Assembly (NCBI GenBank): GCA_033064195.1
Contig: JARBJD010000494.1
Coordinates: 1 to 41,238, forward strand
DNA length: 41,238 nucleotides
Source of the DNA: Blattamonas nauphoetae
Taxonomy: Eukaryota; Preaxostyla; Oxymonadida
Direction of reading: 5' to 3'
The notes beneath the pieces are model-generated. The model was not told the origin of the DNA. It worked only from the letters and a program-made list of their open reading frames with translations, and ran no database searches. The position numbers were made by a program, and so were the translations under genes. Shown here piece after piece: positions 27,960 through 38,809 of the stretch (position 1 is its first letter; the number at the start of each line of letters is the position of its first letter).

Positions 27960-29264
27960 CAGCTAAACTAGTTCTGAAATGAAGAAGAATAGTTCAGAAA
28001 TGAAAATGATTGTTCAGAAATGAAGAGGAATTGTTCAGAAATGAAAATGATTATTCAGAAATGAAGAGGAATAATTCAGAAATGAAAATGATTGTTCAGA
28101 AATGAAGAAGAATTGTTCAGAAATGAAAAATGATTGTTCAGAAATGAACACGAATAATTCAGAAATGAAAATCAAATTCAACAGGCCTGAAAGACAAAAA
28201 CAGTTCGAAAATTCATTCTTTTATAATGAAAGAACGGTTGCTCAAACGCTCAAAGTCAAAACAAATACGTTCTCGTGGTGTCAGAAATAAGTCCCGTCTC
28301 ACATCAAAACGGTGTGGTTTGCATCAGTATCTCAACAAAAGACACACACAGAAGGACAAACTGTATACTGAAGCGGTTTTTGTAGAAAAAACTTGAATGT
28401 TTGAAATAGTGCGATGCGAAACTCACTTTTAATCCTGAACCCGCACAAACTCCACTTTTTTTCTTTGTAATACAAGTGGTCCGACAAAAAAAGTGACAAA
28501 AAACCTGAAAACAGGTGTTGAGAATCCAAATCTTCTGAACCAGAGAACAGATCTTCCCCAACTTTTGCATGACTCACATCAGAACAATCTGAAATCAAAA
28601 AAGTACTAAATGTGAATCACCTCACAAACTGTTCTCGGATGGATTGTGGTGAAGATTGGTCAACTCGCTGAAATACAATCGAATTTGTGCAGGTTTAGGG
28701 ATCATGCGCTGGTTTTTCATGGCGCTTTAACTTGACAAATTCCCAACATTTAATCACAATTGATAAACCATGGCTTTTTTACCAGATACTCAGCTGTCTG
28801 TATGGATGAACCTGATGAGTACTATTCTCTCATTCTTTTATCTTTGACATTCTCATTTGAGATTGTTCATCGTGATCTGTTCGTTGAATCTGTATTTAGT
28901 GGAATGGTGGAGCAACGTCAGTACATCCGATAACCTTTTCTCAGTGGAATCAATGAAATACCAGACTTGTTTTCATATCTGAATTATTCGTGTTCATTTC
29001 TGAACAATCATTTTTCATTTCTGAACAATTCTTCTTCATTTCTGAACAATCATTTTCATTTCTGAATTATTCCTCTTCATTTCTGAACAATCATTTTCAT
29101 TTCTGAACAATTCCTCTTCATTTCTGAACAATCATTTTCATTTCTGAATTATTCCTCTTCATTTCTGAACAATTCCTCTTCATTTCTGAACAATCATTTT
29201 CATTTCTGAACTATTCCTCTTCATTTCAGAACTATTCTTCTTCATTTCAGAACAAGTCTACCTG
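27960..29264 (+). mobile_element. 1.3-kb TA-targeting element (E2) nested in E1
   Basis: Flanked by TA (27958-27959 and 29265-29266). Left end CAGCTAAACTAGTTCTG; right end, read inward, CAGGTAGACTTGTTCTGAAA. Arms of about 200-290 bp are imperfect inverted arrays of 18-20-bp units (TTCAGAAATGAAAATGATTG, TTCAGAAATGAAGAGGAAT), ending inward in matching GAACACGAATAATTCAGA. Core 28170-28975 has no recognised gene; weak minus-strand frames at 28304-28598. CAG ends and TA duplication indicate mobilisation by a Tc1/mariner transposase. Confidence 0.82.
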
Positions 29265-29266
29265 TA

Positions 29267-29365
29267 ATTGTTCAGAAATGAACAGAGATTGTTCAGAAAT
29301 GAACAGTGATTCTTCCCAAATGAACAGTGATTTTTCTGAAATGAATACTAATTTTTCATAAATGA
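29267..29365 (+). mobile_element. Outer TA-targeting element (E1), continuation
   Basis: ATTGTTCAGAAATGAACAG units continue exactly where 27957 broke off (GAACA-TA-ATTGTTCAG, a phrase that also occurs uninterrupted in E1 at about 27914). The other end of E1 was not found. Confidence 0.75.
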
Positions 29366-29495
29366 AGGATCAAAATGAGTTGTCCAGATGCAATTTAGAA
29401 GCTATATTCAGGCTTCTGAAAAATGAAAAAAGGTTGATCGGACCCTTAAATTGTCTAAAAAAATTACGCGTAGCCATTTCCAATTGCGACATCAG

Positions 29496-30213
29496 ATGAT
29501 AAACGGAGAAGATTTTTCTGGAAAATCATCGCGAAATTTCATGGAACGCTCCTTTTCTCTCATCGATGATGAATCTGAGACTGACGAGTCTCAAAACTCA
29601 TCGATCACCGAAAGACAAATACAATACCAATCTCTCAACGAATCGGATGGATGGTTCTTTGGTGATGAAGTTGTTGATTGTGAATCTGGGATGGAAAGTC
29701 AGCAGGATGGGCTTCTCACAGGCGGATTCAGTCAGGATTTTATTCGAACAAGTCTCAAACGATCGAAAGATGAACTTCGAAGACTCTTGCCAGAAAGAAT
29801 TGAAGCAGTTGATAGTGCAAGCCCACCTGAACCTCTTCTTCCACAAGATCCTCATGAGTTTGTTGAACTACCAGCTCCTCAGAATAAGGAGGAGCAGTTG
29901 TCCGGACAAGGTGAGGCGCTGTCCGTCCTCGGACAGCGCCTAATTAGGAGGTCACAGCTCGTAAGTTTTGAAAAAGGGTGGGATCGAACGAAGTTATTGA
30001 AAAGACTGTGAAGTGGATTGATACATCATGTAACAAGATCAAATGGATCTGTTACCTTGATTGCAGGTGAAATGTGAGAGATACTTTCATTCTCTAACAG
30101 TTAATCTTGATCGATCGAACTCATTGGCAATGGAGGATAAATATAGGGCAGAAAGGGCTGATGTTTCCGCCTGGAAAAGCTCAATCGAAAGAGTCGTTGG
30201 TGGAGGAGAGTAG
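29496..30213 (+). CDS. Hypothetical host protein, two exons, 203 aa
   Basis: Exon 1 29496-29960 and exon 2 30067-30213, with an intron of 106 nt (GTAAGT...TTGCAG). Splicing keeps the frame (RRSQL-VKCERYFHSL) to a TAG. The ATG chosen is the first in the open frame after an upstream stop at 29424. Acidic and Ser-rich N-terminus (SLIDDESETDESQNSS), a charged helix (TSLKRSKDELRRLLPERIEA), a Pro-rich linker (SPPEPLLPQDPHEFVELPAP), and a C-terminal helix rich in Ala/Glu/Arg. Possibly a nuclear or regulatory adaptor; no family recognised. Splice-site quality and frame continuity support a real gene. Confidence 0.6.
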
Positions 30214-30318
30214 GTGACAAGTGAGGGTGATGAGTGGATGTGACAAGTGAGAGTGAGGAGTGGATGTGACGAGTGAGGGTGATGAGTGGATCTGACGAAT
30301 GAGGGTGATGAATGGATG
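30214..30318. repeat. 26-bp tandem repeat, four copies
   Basis: Unit GTGACAAGTGAGGGTGATGA plus GTGGAT, four copies directly after the stop of the preceding gene. Confidence 0.9.
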
Positions 30319-30500
30319 TGAGGATGGCGGATGCAATTTTATCCTATATGCTATGGAAAATTAGGAAGTCAGCTAGAAGTGTGTAGACAATGAGTGATGA
30401 ATGTCTTGAGACACAAACCAACGACTAGGAGAATCAATGTAATCACAACGCGGATGGAGAACGATGTTGTGTTGAAGCTCGACATCGTATGAATTTGGTG
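30319..30500. other. Short intergenic stretch
   Basis: No gene or repeat recognised. Confidence 0.4.
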
Positions 30501-30610
30501 GAGCAGTTCCTGTTACTGTGGGGTCAAGTCACTTCGACCTTTCTTCTTTTTTTGTTTTCCTTCTCCTCTGCCTCCGCCTTCTTCTTTTCTTCTGCTTCTA
30601 TCTTCACTTT

Positions 30611-31133
30611 TTATGACTTCGTCTCTTCCTTCTCATCATCATCTTCATCATTCTTGTTCTTCCCCGTCATTTCGGCAATTTGTTGGAGCGACATCCCCTG
30701 CATCTGCATCATCGTAATCTTCTGAGGATTCATTCCTTGTGAAATCAGCTCCATCTTCAGCTTCTCCTCCTCATTCTCCTCTCCTTGAGTCGATCCCAAC
30801 TCCATCTCGTTTTCGTTGAATCCAGCCTTGTCATTCGTTCATTGTGTTCATGTGCGATTGAGCTGTCGGAATCCCAAAGTGTGTCGACACGACTGTGTCG
30901 CCATCAATTCCTCCATCTGTATTGTCCAGCCTTTGCTTCAGACGCAACACATCATCTTTCCGCCCAATGGAGATCTGGAAGGAGATTTCTCTTCGCTCCT
31001 TCTTGAGTGAAGAGACGGTCTGAATGTATTGAGTAAGGAGAACAGTCATTGGTATGATGATGGACGCAATACCCACAATGATCGAAGCGTACTGAATCAT
31101 CAACGATTGTGCCTCTGAATTGGTTGTGATCAC
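30611..31133 (-). CDS. Hypothetical host membrane protein with charged tail
   Basis: Upper part 31133-30831 has one clear transmembrane helix (ASIIVGIASIIIPMTVLLTQ) followed by a coiled-coil-like charged segment (SSLKKERREISFQI ... DVLRLKQRLDNTDGG). The lower part, 30805-30611, in another frame, is a Glu/Lys/Met/Gln-rich helix (EENEEEKLKMELISQGMNPQ ... MSLQQIAEMTG) ending in an acidic run. The two could be one gene with a frameshift near 30825 or an unseen splice; no GT...AG pair was found that joins them. Below 30611 a third frame stays Lys/Glu-rich. Function unknown. Confidence 0.4.
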
Positions 31134-31169
31134 ATAATACAGAAGAGGCGGGACACCAGGCCATTAACT

Positions 31170-32330
31170 CCTGTTGGACACGTTCTAACTGACGTCCAAT
31201 GGTACGGAAAGAGCCGGAATAACAATGGAGATGAATACTGATGGTATGAGTTGTCTTATCTCATCTCTTTCAGTCCTTAACAGGTTGCGGTTTGATTGGG
31301 ATATCCACGCCACACTAATGAAGAGAATGAGATCGATAAAGTGTAAAAACAATGGAGATACACACTGATGATGTGATTTTTCAAACATCATTCCATTATG
31401 ATGTCATACATTGTGAGGAGAAACGGCTTTTGAAAGCTGTACTGATTTCCATGAATTTGGATTCACTTGAGACAAGAATGATGTGAAGCAGGACAATAGA
31501 ATGCTTGAATCGACAAGTGAATTCAAATTGCGATTTAAGAGGTTCTGAGAGAAAATGGAAGACGAAGACAAATTAAGATGGGGAGGACGATCCGGACATG
31601 TCCAGGACTGGACACTTTTGTCCGTTTTCAACTGATCACTATTGGATTGTGAAGAAATTTAAACAATTCATTTTTTCAACAAATGAGCGGATGTCCAAGA
31701 TTGGACATGCTTGGACATTTCACCAATTTATGGGATTTTTGTCCGAATTCTCTAATACACGTTTTTCATTTTTTTGAAAGACGAAATATGAATAAATTCA
31801 ACATTTTGGGTGATTTAATGAAAGAATTTGGAGGATTGAACATTGATTTATGCCAGAGGAATCACTTCTGTTTCGACTTGGACAGGGTCTCTGTCCGATG
31901 TCCGATGAGAAGGAGGTTTTGTCCGTCCGTTGCTCATCCTTACCTCAGAAGATGAAACGTGGTCGTCCAACTTCTCGTCCTGCCCAGGCCTCTCCAAAAG
32001 GTCTCCATAATTTGCACGAGATTTGGTGTCTATTTGAGAATGAAGAGAAAAAGGAAGAAATGGAATTGGTTTTAATCAGGAATCATGTGAGAAGATCCAA
32101 ACTCTCGTTTGGTGTCTATTTCATCACTGTCATGTGAAATAAAAAAGTGCAGGATAGATCGAGATTATCTTGCGGAAATTAGCCGAAACGCATTATTCAG
32201 ACCAACTCGATGTTGAAAGTGTTTGTTTTCTCCTCATTTCCTCTATTGGTTATTGATAGTCTCTAAATTACCAGCTCTGATCCTCATCCACATTCATTCC
32301 GCGATACTGTTCCCTATTCTCTGTTTTCCC
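31170..32330. other. No recognised gene; TGGACA/GTCCG-rich patch
   Basis: 31580-31720 and 31880-31930 are dense in GGACATG, TGGACA and TTTGTCCG, some forming dyads (CGGACATGTCCA). A 22-bp phrase beginning ACAATGGAGAT occurs at about 31224 and again at about 31352. Open frames 31683-31955 and 31850-32137 look like chance. Confidence 0.35.
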
Positions 32331-32335
32331 CTCGT

Positions 32336-32617
32336 ATGATACTTCACTTATCACCACCGTGCACATATATTGAGGAAATTGTCATAAATGAAAGAAAACT
32401 CCAGGATGAAGAACCAAACGGTAAAGATCGAAATACAACCCTTCCGAACAATCCCCATCGTATCCACGAACAAGATCTGAGGAAGATACTCGAACTACTT
32501 CTCGACACTCACCGGAACAACCCATTATTCTCCCAAACACAGCAGTTTTCTCGAATTGAGTTTAGATCTCCCTCAAAGAATCAAATATCAGGAAACCAGA
32601 AGGAATGGAAAGTGTGA
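32336..32617 (+). CDS. Hypothetical 93-aa open frame
   Basis: Polar protein (IEEIVINERKLQDEEPNGKD ... RIHEQDLRKILELLLDTHRN). The codon texture looks protein-like and an ATG is present, but there is no recognised motif. It may be the N-terminal end of the broken surface-protein gene that follows. Confidence 0.3.
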   Translation: MILHLSPPCTYIEEIVINERKLQDEEPNGKDRNTTLPNNPHRIHEQDLRKILELLLDTHRNNPLFSQTQQFSRIEFRSPSKNQISGNQKEWKV

Positions 32618-32619
32618 TT

Positions 32620-33720
32620 TCAGATGGCCAGTTTGCATCTACGGAAGAGGGAACAAGTGTGATGAAGAAACATCAAGTTTTGATTGAGAAATCTTCAGTT
32701 TCTCTAAATTGAACTCTGCTCGTTTTGGCAACGATGCACATTCAGATTCCAATCAAAAGACGAAACGAGGAAGAACTCTGAGCACTGTTGATTGAAGATT
32801 CGTCAGTGTCATTGCAGAACTGTTGTTTCAAGCTGGCGATACATGATTCACAATTTTTGTTCCGAAGACAGAAAGAAATCAGATCCATACGACACGGATG
32901 ATTCAACACAACAACTAAATCACGAGGCCATGGAGGATATTGCCCTCGTTACATTCAACCACACTCTCGAAAGGGACGAATCCTATCGAATCGAATCTGG
33001 TTTCGTCACAACTGGATTTATCCAAAATGGTGACGGCTGATGGTATTATTGTCACATTTGAACATGGTGACGAAGAAACTGAGGGCATGCAGGGAGTTTC
33101 CTGTTCATTGTCTGCAATTTAAGTTTGAAATGGAAGTCCACCGTTCTATCCACGGAAGAAACCTGGCTGGTACTTATCCCAGGAATTGTTTGGATACTGG
33201 ATGGAAAAGAGCTCCAAATCCTTTTGGAACGGTGAACCGCGATTTGAACTTTGGGGGCTCGATTATCAGTTTGAACAACTCATTCCTGTACTACCACACC
33301 CGCGGTCCTCAAACACCTCTCTCCAACGCCAACATCATCAAGGAGAACATCAATCCAGGTCAGAGCGATCATGTCAGTGTTGAGTATACCACATCCAACG
33401 CAACGAACAGTGACACCGTTATTCTAACTTACTGCAACTTCCTGGACATCTCAACAACGGTGAAAGGAGGAGCGATCTTTTTTGACAGGATCCTGTCCAA
33501 GATTCATTTAAAACACTGCAACTTCGTCCGAGTGTGTTCGAACAGTGGTAGCGCCTTGCTTACCAGCCAATTCAACGATCTGACATCTTGACATCTGAAT
33601 ATTTCTGATTGTGTGTTACAGGAAAGACGAACCACAACCTGAACAGGCTACACATTCAAATGCAACAACACACACGATCTTCACGTTTCTGATTGCTTGA
33701 TGACTCGACGTCTCGCATTT
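32620..33720 (+). pseudogene. Broken surface protein of the parallel beta-helix family
   Basis: Collinear stretches in several frames: HQVLIEKSSVSLN and IEDSSVSLQNCCFKL (32.66-32.85 kb); LNFGGSIISLNNSFLYYH, SDTVILTYCNFLDISTTV, KGGAIFFDRILSKIHLKHCN (33.24-33.56 kb); LNISDCVLQERRTT and NNTHDLHVSDCLM (33.6-33.7 kb). Short turns with GG.I, S...C.F and SDC recurring every ~20-30 residues are typical of right-handed beta-helix surface proteins, abundant in Blattamonas and comparable to polymorphic outer-membrane repeats. Several frame changes are present, so this is a relic. Confidence 0.6.
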
Positions 33721-34029
33721 TCAGGATAGCCGGAGTGACAGGCTAAGCTGGTGCTGCCCGGAGAGGGCCAGATGTTCGAAAGCACGGCGCCAGTTAATCT
33801 CAGCGTTTCGTCACCCGTAGCTCCGATTGGGCACGACAGAGATCCACCTGACTAACATCAACCTCACTTCTGTCACGCGGAAGGCACATCTGAGCGAGTT
33901 CGATCGAGTCCACAGGTTCAGGCTGAGCAAAACCATCCCAATCTGACCAAACTTTGCACGTTCTCGTCGGACAACGTTTTCAACAAGATCGAGCAGCTCC
34001 GAATGATCTTCCCACCGAACTCTTCCCAT

Positions 34030-36832
34030 CACCGCCCTCGGCGACCACACCTACCCCTTCGCCCCCAGCCTCGTCCAGTTCACGCGCCAGCTCGTCGTCC
34101 AGCTCGCTTCGGAGCTACATCCGCAGTGGACGTCGGTGGGTGACGAGTCGGACGATGGGAGTGTGTATTCGGACGACATGGACGACATGCCAATGTCCAG
34201 CCCGTCCACACGCAATCCGATCGACTCCCTCTGCACCATCCAGTTCGGGGATGCTCTGGCAGAGGCTCTCTCCCTTCTCTTTTTCGCTCTTCTGAAGGAG
34301 ATAGGGCAGGAAGGCGTGCGGTCGGCCGACGAAGGTCAAGAGACTTCGTTCTTCTCCGAAATGAACACGTTCTGGGCCCAGATGGGAGAGTACAACTCGT
34401 CGCTGCTGTCTCGGAAGAAGAAGCTGATCGCATGAAAGCCCTATCTCGCTCTCCATCTCCACTCCACAAATTAGGCCTCGCCAAACACGTCGCACTTCCT
34501 CGTAGCGCAGGATAGCCTCAACATCACCATTCTGAACAAGCTGCCCATCCTGCCCAACTTCATTCCCGACACCACGTCGAAGGAGTACGCGATGAAGGTC
34601 ACGGGGGTTGGAAGGAGGAACTGGAAGAGTGGAACTGCCTTCTTCCGCATCCTCCCCATGCTCTCCTCTCTCGTCCTCTCCTCGTCTACGCCACTCCCCA
34701 CGCTTCCTTCTTCACTGCCCTGTTCGCTCGGTGACATCGAGTGTAGTGTGAATATAATATCCACCTGCGTGCCTCGTCGCCCTTCCTCCTTCTCCACGTG
34801 TACCATTCTCTTTGTTTCTTCGTCTGTCTCGGCGGCGTCGCTGTCCGCACGCTGATCAGGCAGTACCATCCCGCTGTCCTCCTCTTCCTGGCTGACCATT
34901 CGGCAGCGGTGGGGCAGAGGTCCAGAGCAACCTGATCATGTGGCTGGTCAACTCCCTCTTCTCGGACGTCCACGCCATCGACCAAGGCCGGATGGATCTG
35001 CTGAGATCGCCTGTTTGGATCGTCTCGCTCGTCCAGGCAGCCGAAGGGATGTGTGCCAGACGGAACCTGCTCGTCCTTCTTGTCGACTACAGCTTCATGC
35101 AGCTGCAGAAGGACGAGGAGAAGAAGCAGCCGAGCCCCAGCACACCCGCCTCCACGCTGCCCCTGTCTGTGGACGAGGTGGAGCAGGCGTTGGAGCTATT
35201 CCGATGGGCCAAGGCGGAGGTTGTGGTGCTGTTCATGTTTGTGTCGGCGCTGTCGGCGAGTGCCCAGTCACTCTTCATCAACTATATCTTCGTCAAATCA
35301 GACTAGACGAGCCAGTCAGCCCCTCTGCCCATCAAATCGCAGGCGATCAACAAGACGAGAGTAGTTGGAGTGTATTCGCGGCTCTCTTCCCTCACAGACA
35401 CGTTCCGATTGGTCTGTCTTCTCTTTTCTCATCTTCTTCAGTTCTCCCACAGCAACGCTGTCCTCCACCAACATCCCCTCGTCCTCACTGCCCTCGCCGC
35501 GTTTTCGCAGTCTCCGAACTTTTGGGAGATGAACCAGGCACGACTGATGCTACTCAACCTCTACTCGTCGCTCCCGTTCTTCGTCAGCAAGCACAGGACA
35601 CTCATCTTCAAGAAGAGCGAGCGGTGTTCGAAGCCAAGCACAAAGTGACCTGCCTCGACGTGGTGATCAGCTGGCGCGTGATGACCGGGATGAGCATCCT
35701 TGCTCCGCTCGGTGATCAGGTCGACTTCACCCAACTCTTCACCATCAACCAGTGTCCGCGTGCCAGCTCTCAAAATGCGAGCTGCTGCTCGTTCAGCCTT
35801 CCTCCGCCGCTGTTGTTCGACGTCTCGCTCCGATTCCGTCCACATCCGTACAGCAGAAGAGATGCTGCTGTTCGACGTCGAGCTCCGATTCCGTCCACAT
35901 CCGTACAGCAGAAGAGATGCTTCTGTTCGACGTCGAGCTCGAAGGGTGGTGGGACTGCTATGTGGACTAGAGGACGAAGCTTCGTCACCACGTCACCATC
36001 ACCCCGCAGTTACATCTCACCACAACCTCCCGCTCGGCCGTCGAAGACAGCGACGCTGCCCTTCGCATCATCTACAGCCTCGCTCTCCCCACTCCACCCG
36101 CATCATAGGTCCACCTCGTCGCGTGTGCTTGATGATGTGGTCAACGTCCTCGCTGTAGTCGTGCAGGAGAAGAACACGCCAGTCCAGACAATCATCCACG
36201 TCCACATAATCACCAATCTGTTCGAGAAGTCGCCGCACTCGTTGAGAAGGCACTCGACAAGCGTGCTCTGAACTTGAGCAGAGATAACCGCAACGAGATG
36301 CAAATGGCTGCTCGGCAGAACACGTCGCCCTCCCGATCCATCCTCACCTGCTCACACCACCCCTCTCGACTCCAGTTCAGCTCAGTCCCCGCATTTTACG
36401 TATGATCCGACGCCCCCGACACAGCCCTCTTCTCCCCACACTCACCCATCGTCCCCAGCTTCGACACCCCATGCACCTGCTGCTCGGCGGGAAGGGCACG
36501 GTGCAGATCGACCACCTCCTCCACATCCGCACAGACACTCTCCGCCTCTTCACCTCCGTCTTCCTCCGCTGCTCAATGAGTTCAAGCAGGCTGGCATCCA
36601 CCAGCAATCCAACGTCGAGTTCTTCCAAATGAGGATGGGCCAGAAGGACCCAGCCATCGCGCTGTTTGTTTCTGTTTCGCTTTTATTCTCTTCAGGGTTG
36701 CTGCTCAGTTTTGAAAGGGCATTCATTCCTTCGGAAGGACTGACATTTGTCTCATATTTGTCGTTGTTGGATTTATTGAAGGGAGAAATCAAGAACTCGA
36801 GAGGATGTGCAATGCGGACGAAGAGTGAATGA
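34030..36832 (+). pseudogene. Broken large host gene, helical-repeat-like, unrecognised
   Basis: GC-rich stretch where good coding sense passes through several frames: ALGDHTYPFAPSLVQFTRQL and GDALAEALSLLFFALLKEIG (34.03-34.43 kb); SHFLVAQDSLNITILNKLPI (34.5 kb); VQSNLIMWLVNSLFSDVHAI ... VEQALELFRWAKAEVVVLFM (34.92-35.3 kb); QLFTINQC (35.7 kb); VHIRTAEEMLLFDVELEGWW (35.9 kb); VLDDVVNVLAVVVQEKNTP (36.1 kb); ALVEKALDKRALNLSRDNR (36.24 kb); LNEFKQAGIHQQSNVEFFQM (36.57 kb). Mostly amphipathic helices, as in HEAT/ARM scaffold proteins. A possible acceptor (TTAG) precedes 34474. A tandem duplication near 35.85 kb and several frame changes break it; some gaps may be introns. Function unknown. Confidence 0.5.
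35819..35940 (+). repeat. 55-bp tandem duplication inside the broken gene
   Basis: GACGTCGAGCTCCGATTCCG ... GAGATGCTGCTGTTC present twice (35819-35873, 35874-35928) plus a third start at 35929. 55 is not a multiple of three, so the duplication itself shifts the reading frame. Near-identity indicates it is recent. Confidence 0.9.
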
Positions 36833-37008
36833 AGAGCGAACGGAGGGCGAACTGAAGACGAAAACAGCACGAACACTACGTGAACGGATTACGAACGGAG
36901 GGAGAACAGGTGGATTCTTCGAAGAGTTGAGTGAACGGATTATTGTTTATTATCGACCTGCCTCCTCTCATCACAGGATTTAATTGTGTGTTTTGGAATA
37001 TCCTTCTA

Positions 37009-38538
37009 CAGTCGGTCGGAATGTTGAGGAATTTGTAACTCGTCATGTCAAACGTAAAACTGTAGAATTGCATTTTTCATCAAAGGAAAAAGTGTCAAAC
37101 CTCTGTCTGTCTCATGTGTCGACATTCGATTATCTTTCAAAATTTTCATTCAAAATTCCATATCAAGATTTCTACATCATTGTTGAGCACATTCTTCAAC
37201 TTTTTCGTGATCGTGTGCTGAGAGAATGAGAGTATTCGATTGGAAAAGACAACAAAGGACGATACCGGAACAACTCAGAAGACATAGGGTGCTGGGCGCA
37301 TTCAAGGGTCTCGTACAACCAGCTTGGGAAAATGATGATCCAGTCGTGGAGGAAGAAAGAGCGTATTTTCAAGGAATCAGAAAGCAGTGTACTATGCTTG
37401 ATAAAGAAGACAGTAGAAGAGAAATATCATGAAATCAAACCTAAATTTTGATAGAGAATCAGAGAAAACACATCGTTTGGAAATCCGAAGAGCAAACCCA
37501 TCTGACTTTACTAGACTCGATTCAAAACAGATTGTCCAAATTTCAAGAAGTCTGAGGGAGCTTGTTGAACAGTGATACACAGATTTGATGATGTTCAATT
37601 CGGTTCGCATATCAATTTTGTCTCACAAAGTTCCATCCACTCCGGTTTATCAACACGAGTGGAGACGACTTTCAACAGAATGAGAGATTTGCATTGATGT
37701 CTGGAACTAATTGGTTTGCCGTCTTAATAATTTTGCCAGCCAACAATGTGAATTTCTGAAATCTACACAATTTTGACTCTATTTTCATCTCAAACTTTGA
37801 AAGTACAACTTCAAAGCAATTAAACGGCAAACCAATTAGTTCCAGACATCAATGCAAATCTCTCATTCTGTTGAAAGTCGTCTCCACTCGTGTTGATAAA
37901 CCGGAGTGGATGGAACTTTGTGAGACAAAATTGGATATGCGAACCGAATTGAACATCATCAAATCTGTGTATCACTGTTCAACAAGCTCCCTCAGACTTC
38001 TTGAAATTTGGACAATCTGTTTTGAATCGAGTCTAGTAAAGTCAGATGGGTTTGCTCTTCGGATTTCCAAACGATGTGTTTTCTCTGATTCTCTATCAAA
38101 ATTTAGGTTTGATTTCATGATATTTCTCTTCTACATCTTCTTTTATCAAGCATAGTACACTGCTTTCTGATTCCTTGAAAATACGCTCTTTTCTTCCTCC
38201 ACGACTGGATCATCATTTTTCCCAAGCTGGTTGTACGAGACCCTTGAATGCGCCCAGCACCCTATGTCTTCTTGAGTTGTTCCGGTATCGTCCTTTGTTG
38301 TCTTCTTTTCAATCGAATACTCTCATTCTCTCAGCACACGATCACGAAAAAGTTGAAGAATGTGCTCAACAATGATGTAGAAATCTTGATATGGAATTTT
38401 GAATGAAAATTTTGAAAGATAATCGAATGTCGACATGAGACAGACGGAGGTTTGACACTTTTATTTCGATGAAAATGCAATTCTACAGTTTCAGGTTTGA
38501 CGTGACGAGTTACAATTCCTCAACAGTCCGACCGACTG
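37009..38538. mobile_element. 1.53-kb fold-back element with TA duplication
   Basis: Near-perfect inverted arms of about 719 bp (37009-37727 and 37821-38538) around a ~93-bp centre. Ends are CAGTCGGTCGGA/TCCGACCGACTG, flanked by TA on both sides (37007-37008, 38539-38540), as expected for Tc1/mariner-type insertion. Each arm is partly open: plus 37226-37432 (VFDWKRQQRTIPEQLRRHRV) and the stretch FDRESEKTHRLEIRRANPSD, repeated inverted in the other arm, possibly captured host coding sequence. No transposase inside. The two arms differ at only scattered positions, so the inversion-duplication is young or maintained by gene conversion. Confidence 0.88.
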
Positions 38539-38809
38539 TATTGTTTTGATGTCTCTAATGGCATTTGTGATTATTCTCAATTCCCAACGTTGCCTTGATG
38601 TCAGTATACTGGATAAAATAATGTATTGTCGTGCCAACTCAACACGATGACTTCTGAGCCTTTGAGTGAGAGTCGGAGTAAATGGTGGGTGCGATCATAC
38701 ATTCCAAGCCACCACGTGCTATCGGACAAAAGCGACCAGAATTATCACTATTTGAATTTCTTCATACCGAATTCTCACCAGCGACCATTTTCTCCACCGA
38801 GCGGCCATT

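Noticed and set aside
27849-29365. CRISPR-like array (regular 18-20-bp repeats)
   Set aside because: No unique spacers of constant length, eukaryotic context, and the arrays are terminal repeats of TA-targeting transposons.
34940-36271. 443-aa open frame rich in Arg, Pro and Ser
   Set aside because: A GC-rich shadow frame; the protein-like sense (VQSNLIMWLVNSLF and following parts) lies mainly in the other plus-strand frames, although part of the stretch at 35.65-35.76 kb reads sensibly in this frame.
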